Assembly (NCBI GenBank): GCA_044228625.1
Contig: JBGAUM010000131.1
Coordinates: 1-8,956 of the forward strand
Direction of reading: 5' to 3'
From: UKL13-2 sp044228625
GTDB taxonomy: Bacteria > Pseudomonadota > Gammaproteobacteria > Burkholderiales > Usitatibacteraceae
DNA: 8,956 bases
Made by a program: the position numbers and the translations under genes. Positions 6,838 to 8,956 of this stretch are shown piece after piece. The notes beneath the pieces are model-generated. The model saw nothing but the letters and a program-made list of their open reading frames with translations, was not told the DNA's origin and did no database searches. Numbering within the stretch: the stretch's first letter is position 1; each line of letters begins with the position of its first letter.

Positions 6838-7557
6838 TTGGAAGAGAAACATCGCGGGCGCCTTGGGTACTTCCGGTGGCTTGCGCCGCAGTTCATCCAC
6901 TGTCGCTTGAATGATTCGTTCCGCCGGGCCAGTAATGTCGATAGCGATGCAAAGGCGCGTGGACGCGCCGAGCGTCTTGAGCAGGTCCGCAAGCAACACC
7001 TGGTTGCGATAGGGTGTCTCGATGAATAACTGGGTTCGGTGCTTTGCCTTGGAGTCGCGTTCCAGATCTGTGATTGCCTTGGCCCGACCGGACGGGTCCG
7101 AAGGGAGATACCCGTGAAACGCAAAGTTTTGTCCGTTCAGCCCTGACGCCGTCAGCGCAAGCAGAATGGCGGATGGACCGATCAATGGCATCACGCGAAT
7201 CCCCGTGCGGTGAGCCGCGTCCACCAACACCGCACCGGGATCAGCCACCGCCGGGGCGCCGGCTTCCGACATCAATCCGACATTGGCACCCTGACGGGCA
7301 GGCTCGAGGAAGCTGGTAATTTCAGCTAACGGTGTTCGCGAACTGATTTCGCGAATTTTGATTTCTACCATTGGGCGGCCCATATCGACAGCCTTCAAGA
7401 ACGCACGCGCAGACTTGGCATTTTCGGCGACGATGTGAGTGAGCCCCCGGACAATCGACAGGTGCACCGACGGCAGTGTGGCTTGTGGATCAAAAGGGGT
7501 GCTCAAGTTGGTCGGCACCAGAATCAATGACCCCTTCATGCGTTTGAAAGCCGTCAT
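6832..7557 (-). CDS. SAM-dependent methyltransferase, RsmI-like (tetrapyrrole methylase fold)
   Basis: Protein of 241 residues in the tetrapyrrole/RsmI methylase family. Family features: the N-terminal strand SLILVPTNLS (10-19); the SAM-site segment GLMSEAGAPAVADPG (94-108), which corresponds to the GxxSDAGxPxxxDPG motif of RsmI; PLIGPSAILLALTASGL (124-140); and FIETPYRN (178-185). RsmI (about 286 residues) 2'-O-methylates C1402 of 16S rRNA. This protein is shorter, lacks the RsmI C-terminal extension and has E in place of the D in the SDAG motif, so it is better seen as a paralogue of unknown substrate. Betaproteobacteria usually carry such a gene next to maf in addition to a true rsmI, as I recall. 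The ATG at 7557 overlaps the yceF stop as ATGA, pointing to coupled translation; M7 is a possible later start. Transcribed from yceF towards the GGDEF-EAL gene. Confidence 0.88.
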   Translation of the reverse strand: MTAFKRMKGSLILVPTNLSTPFDPQATLPSVHLSIVRGLTHIVAENAKSARAFLKAVDMGRPMVEIKIREISSRTPLAEITSFLEPARQGANVGLMSEAGAPAVADPGAVLVDAAHRTGIRVMPLIGPSAILLALTASGLNGQNFAFHGYLPSDPSGRAKAITDLERDSKAKHRTQLFIETPYRNQVLLADLLKTLGASTRLCIAIDITGPAERIIQATVDELRRKPPEVPKAPAMFLFQA

Positions 7558-8147
7558 GACCGTGCGCCCAGCACGTGCAGGCCCTGATCTGCGAGCATTT
7601 GCGTCAGGGCAATCAATGGCAAGCCAATCAGTGCCGTTGGGTCGTCGCTCTGGACTCGCTGCATGAGGCTGATTCCCAAGCCCTCAACTTTCGCGCTTCC
7701 TGCGCAATCGTAGGCCGGTTCGCGGCTGGTATATGCAACGATCCAGGCGGGATCGAGGACACGAAATTCGACCAAAGTCGGCACTGACAGCGCTTGAACA
7801 GTGTCGTTCCGCGCATTCAAAAGGGCGACCCCGGAATGAAAGACCAGAGTCTTTCCGCTCATGGCGCGCAATTGGGCGATGGCCGCGGATTTTGACCCTG
7901 GCTTTCCGATTGGGCGCCCTTCCATTTCGGCCGCTTGGTCGGAGCCGATTACCAAGGCATCTGGAAACGCCTTGCCGACGGCGCGCGCCTTCGCAATCGA
8001 CAGTCTGATGGCCAAGTCTCGCGGATTTTCGCCTGCTAGCGGAGACTCGTCGACGTTCGGGGCCGCAGAGGAATATACGATGCCAAGCCGGTCCAAAAGT
8101 GCTGACCGGTAACGGGACGTTGATGCCAGAACGACTTGCCGAGCCAT
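7554..8147 (-). CDS. yceF: Maf-family nucleotide pyrophosphatase YceF
   Basis: House-cleaning nucleoside triphosphate pyrophosphatase of 197 residues; E. coli YceF hydrolyses 7-methyl-GTP to the monophosphate. The N-terminal Maf signature LASTSRYR (7-14) binds phosphates; the conserved D70-Q71 in VIGSDQ includes the catalytic aspartate. CAGSAKVEGLGI and DDPTALIGLPL match YceF closely, including the CAGS form that marks the YceF branch against YhdE (dTTP/UTP pyrophosphatase). Length is normal. The ATG at 8147 directly precedes MARQVVLAST; only a poor AAGA-type ribosome binding site is seen. First gene of a two-gene minus-strand unit with the methyltransferase. It diverges from yceD, which resembles the E. 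coli arrangement yceF/yceD-rpmF-plsX. Confidence 0.95.
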   Translation of the reverse strand: MARQVVLASTSRYRSALLDRLGIVYSSAAPNVDESPLAGENPRDLAIRLSIAKARAVGKAFPDALVIGSDQAAEMEGRPIGKPGSKSAAIAQLRAMSGKTLVFHSGVALLNARNDTVQALSVPTLVEFRVLDPAWIVAYTSREPAYDCAGSAKVEGLGISLMQRVQSDDPTALIGLPLIALTQMLADQGLHVLGARS

Positions 8148-8179
8148 ATGCGAATTCTGTTCTTTGGCCGCAATAAGCC

Positions 8180-8208
8180 TTGACTGGAGAGTGTGGTAAT
8201 TCTAACAT
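8180..8208 (+). promoter_or_regulatory. Candidate sigma70 promoter of yceD-rpmF
   Basis: TTGACT (8180-8185, five of six to the -35 consensus), an exact 17-base spacer, then TAACAT (8203-8208, four of six to the -10 consensus). Transcription would start near 8215, leaving a leader of about 47 bases before yceD. It is the best-spaced promoter seen in the window and sits in the only intergenic gap available to yceD. Confidence 0.6.
8199..8204 (-). promoter_or_regulatory. Candidate -10 box of the yceF promoter
   Basis: On the minus strand TAGAAT (five of six to TATAAT) lies about 52 bases before the yceF start, in an AT-rich patch. No good -35 is found 16-18 bases upstream, so the call is tentative. 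It overlaps the -10 of the plus-strand yceD promoter. Confidence 0.35.
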
Positions 8209-8261
8209 ATTGATTATTCAAAGAATTATTTCTTGGCTGACCGCTTCGCATTCCCATTTTC

Positions 8262-8810
8262 ATGACCTCCCCAGAACCCAAACCCCACATGCTCGACATC
8301 GATCAGGTCACGCGGCTCAAGAAAATCGTGAGTGGCAAGGTATCGCCAGAGGCGCTACCGCGCGTTTTGGAGTACTTGGCGGCGCCCGGGGGTGAAATCC
8401 AGTACCAAATCTCCGGGGCACTTGAAACCGATCCGATGGGGAGACAAATTCGGCGGCTACGGTGTATAATTTCGGGTTGGTTTTTTCTGGTTGATTCACA
8501 TTCCATGGAAGCCAGCCGGTTCGATCTGGATATCGACTCCACCTTGCGACTGGTGGCTGACGAATCGGAGTTGCCGCCTCTCGAGGCTGAAGCAGACGAC
8601 GAAGACGTGATCGTCGCAGGCAAGTACATGGGGTTGAACGAAAGACTGGAGGAAGAAATCCTGCTTGCATTGCCGGTTACTGCAGTGGTCCCCAGCGCAA
8701 ATCCCCGGGACACTGCAGCAAGCACGGGCAAGCGGGGTTCGCAGTCCGAAGAATTGAGTAGTTCCCGGATATCGCCTTTTGCAAAACTGGCGAGTCTGAA
8801 AAAACACTGA
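8262..8810 (+). CDS. yceD: YceD family protein (DUF177), 23S rRNA accumulation protein, divergent
   Basis: Protein of 182 residues of the DUF177 family, encoded just before rpmF as in most bacteria. In E. coli YceD is linked to proper 23S rRNA accumulation; its mechanism is unclear. Family marks: VSPEALPRVLEYLA (27-40), EEEILLALPVTAVVP (140-154) and the C-terminal SPFAKLASLK, which matches the family end PFAVLASLK. An acidic stretch (about 99-116) is usual. Odd: the family's CQRC motif near the middle is missing; here the aligned residues (about 75-85) read FLVDSHSMEAS and the only cysteine is C68. The frame is intact, so it is not simply broken. No Shine-Dalgarno sequence precedes the ATG at 8262 nor the alternative ATG at 8289. 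Position before rpmF and the C-terminal motif make the assignment secure despite this. Confidence 0.9.
   Translation: MTSPEPKPHMLDIDQVTRLKKIVSGKVSPEALPRVLEYLAAPGGEIQYQISGALETDPMGRQIRRLRCIISGWFFLVDSHSMEASRFDLDIDSTLRLVADESELPPLEAEADDEDVIVAGKYMGLNERLEEEILLALPVTAVVPSANPRDTAASTGKRGSQSEELSSSRISPFAKLASLKKH
8441..8470 (+). promoter_or_regulatory. Candidate internal promoter within yceD, driving rpmF
   Basis: A perfect TATAAT (8465-8470) is preceded, after 18 bases, by GAGACA (8441-8446, four of six to TTGACA). Transcription would begin near 8477, inside yceD and about 360 bases before rpmF. A T run follows at 8481-8486. Perfect -10 boxes are rare in DNA of this composition, but the -35 is only fair. 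Confidence 0.4.
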
Positions 8811-8823
8811 AAGATTTCGAAAC

Positions 8824-8829
8824 AAGGAG
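8824..8829 (+). promoter_or_regulatory. Ribosome binding site of rpmF
   Basis: AAGGAG with 6 bases to the ATG at 8836; a near-ideal site, as expected for a highly expressed ribosomal protein gene. Confidence 0.85.
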
Positions 8830-8835
8830 ATTCAC

Positions 8836-8956
8836 ATGGCAGTCCAACAAAACAAGAAGTCGCCTTCCAAGCGCGGCATGCATCGTGCTCACGACTTTCT
8901 GACCAATCCGCCGGTCGCCGTGGAGCCGACCACCGGCGAGACGCATTTGCGTCATC
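8836..8956 (+). CDS. rpmF: 50S ribosomal protein L32, N-terminal part (3' end outside window)
   Basis: Component of the large ribosomal subunit. The 40 visible residues start MAVQQNKKSPSKRGMHRAHD and continue LTNPPVAVEPTTGETHLRH, which is the standard proteobacterial L32 N-terminus; L32 is about 60 residues long, so the last third is cut off by the window edge. It lies 25 bases after yceD, with which it is probably co-transcribed, and may have an extra promoter inside yceD. In related genomes plsX and the fab genes follow, linking ribosome and membrane-lipid synthesis. No cysteines occur in the visible part. Confidence 0.97.
   Translation, partial: MAVQQNKKSPSKRGMHRAHDFLTNPPVAVEPTTGETHLRH

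Noticed and set aside
8221..8234. AAGAA...TTCTT inverted repeat in the yceD leader
   Set aside because: Only 5 bp of A-T rich stem; too weak to separate from chance in an AT-rich promoter region.
1..8956. Mobile element, phage, defence system or CRISPR content
   Set aside because: No transposase, integrase, toxin, restriction or direct-repeat pattern was seen; the genes are core and in a familiar order.

Overview
The window looks like a chromosomal core segment of a betaproteobacterium. The basis is gene order and protein similarity recalled from memory: rne divergent from rluC, then a HAD phosphatase and a small Rieske protein, then (opposite strand) maf/yceF and an RsmI-like methyltransferase, then yceD and rpmF leading towards the fatty-acid genes. 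The DNA is moderately GC-rich (high fifties percent by eye). No tRNA, rRNA, CRISPR array, insertion sequence, phage gene or integration scar was found. The genus cannot be settled from this sequence alone.

Layout. (1) Bases 1-831, minus strand: the first 277 residues of RNase E; the gene runs off the left edge. (2) 832-1496: about 665 bases without a credible gene, holding the RNase E leader and probably the rluC promoter; it contains a 9-bp perfect hairpin. (3) 1497-6817, plus strand, a tight row of four genes: rluC, a Gph-like HAD hydrolase (4-base overlap), a Rieske [2Fe-2S] protein (22-base overlap), and after 34 bases a 1077-residue membrane protein with four PAS domains, GGDEF and EAL. 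(4) 6832-8147, minus strand: yceF followed by a tetrapyrrole-methylase-fold methyltransferase with an ATGA overlap; it converges on the GGDEF-EAL gene with only 14 bases between the two stop codons. (5) 8148-8261: a divergent promoter region. (6) 8262-8956, plus strand: yceD, then the start of rpmF, cut by the right edge.

Common theme. Most genes here serve RNA and the ribosome: RNase E processes rRNA and mRNA, RluC makes pseudouridines in 23S rRNA, YceD affects 23S rRNA accumulation, L32 is a 50S protein, and YceF removes modified nucleotides. The odd one out is the cyclic-di-GMP protein. It sits where many betaproteobacteria, as I recall, carry sppA (signal peptide peptidase). Its GGDEF, inhibitory-site and EAL motifs all look intact.

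I did not find a clearly new multi-gene system. The points most worth a second look are the sensor gene in a housekeeping locus, a YceD that lacks the family's Cys-x-x-Cys motif at a site where the DNA carries a perfect -10 box, overlapping divergent promoters between yceF and yceD, and the structured leader upstream of rne.
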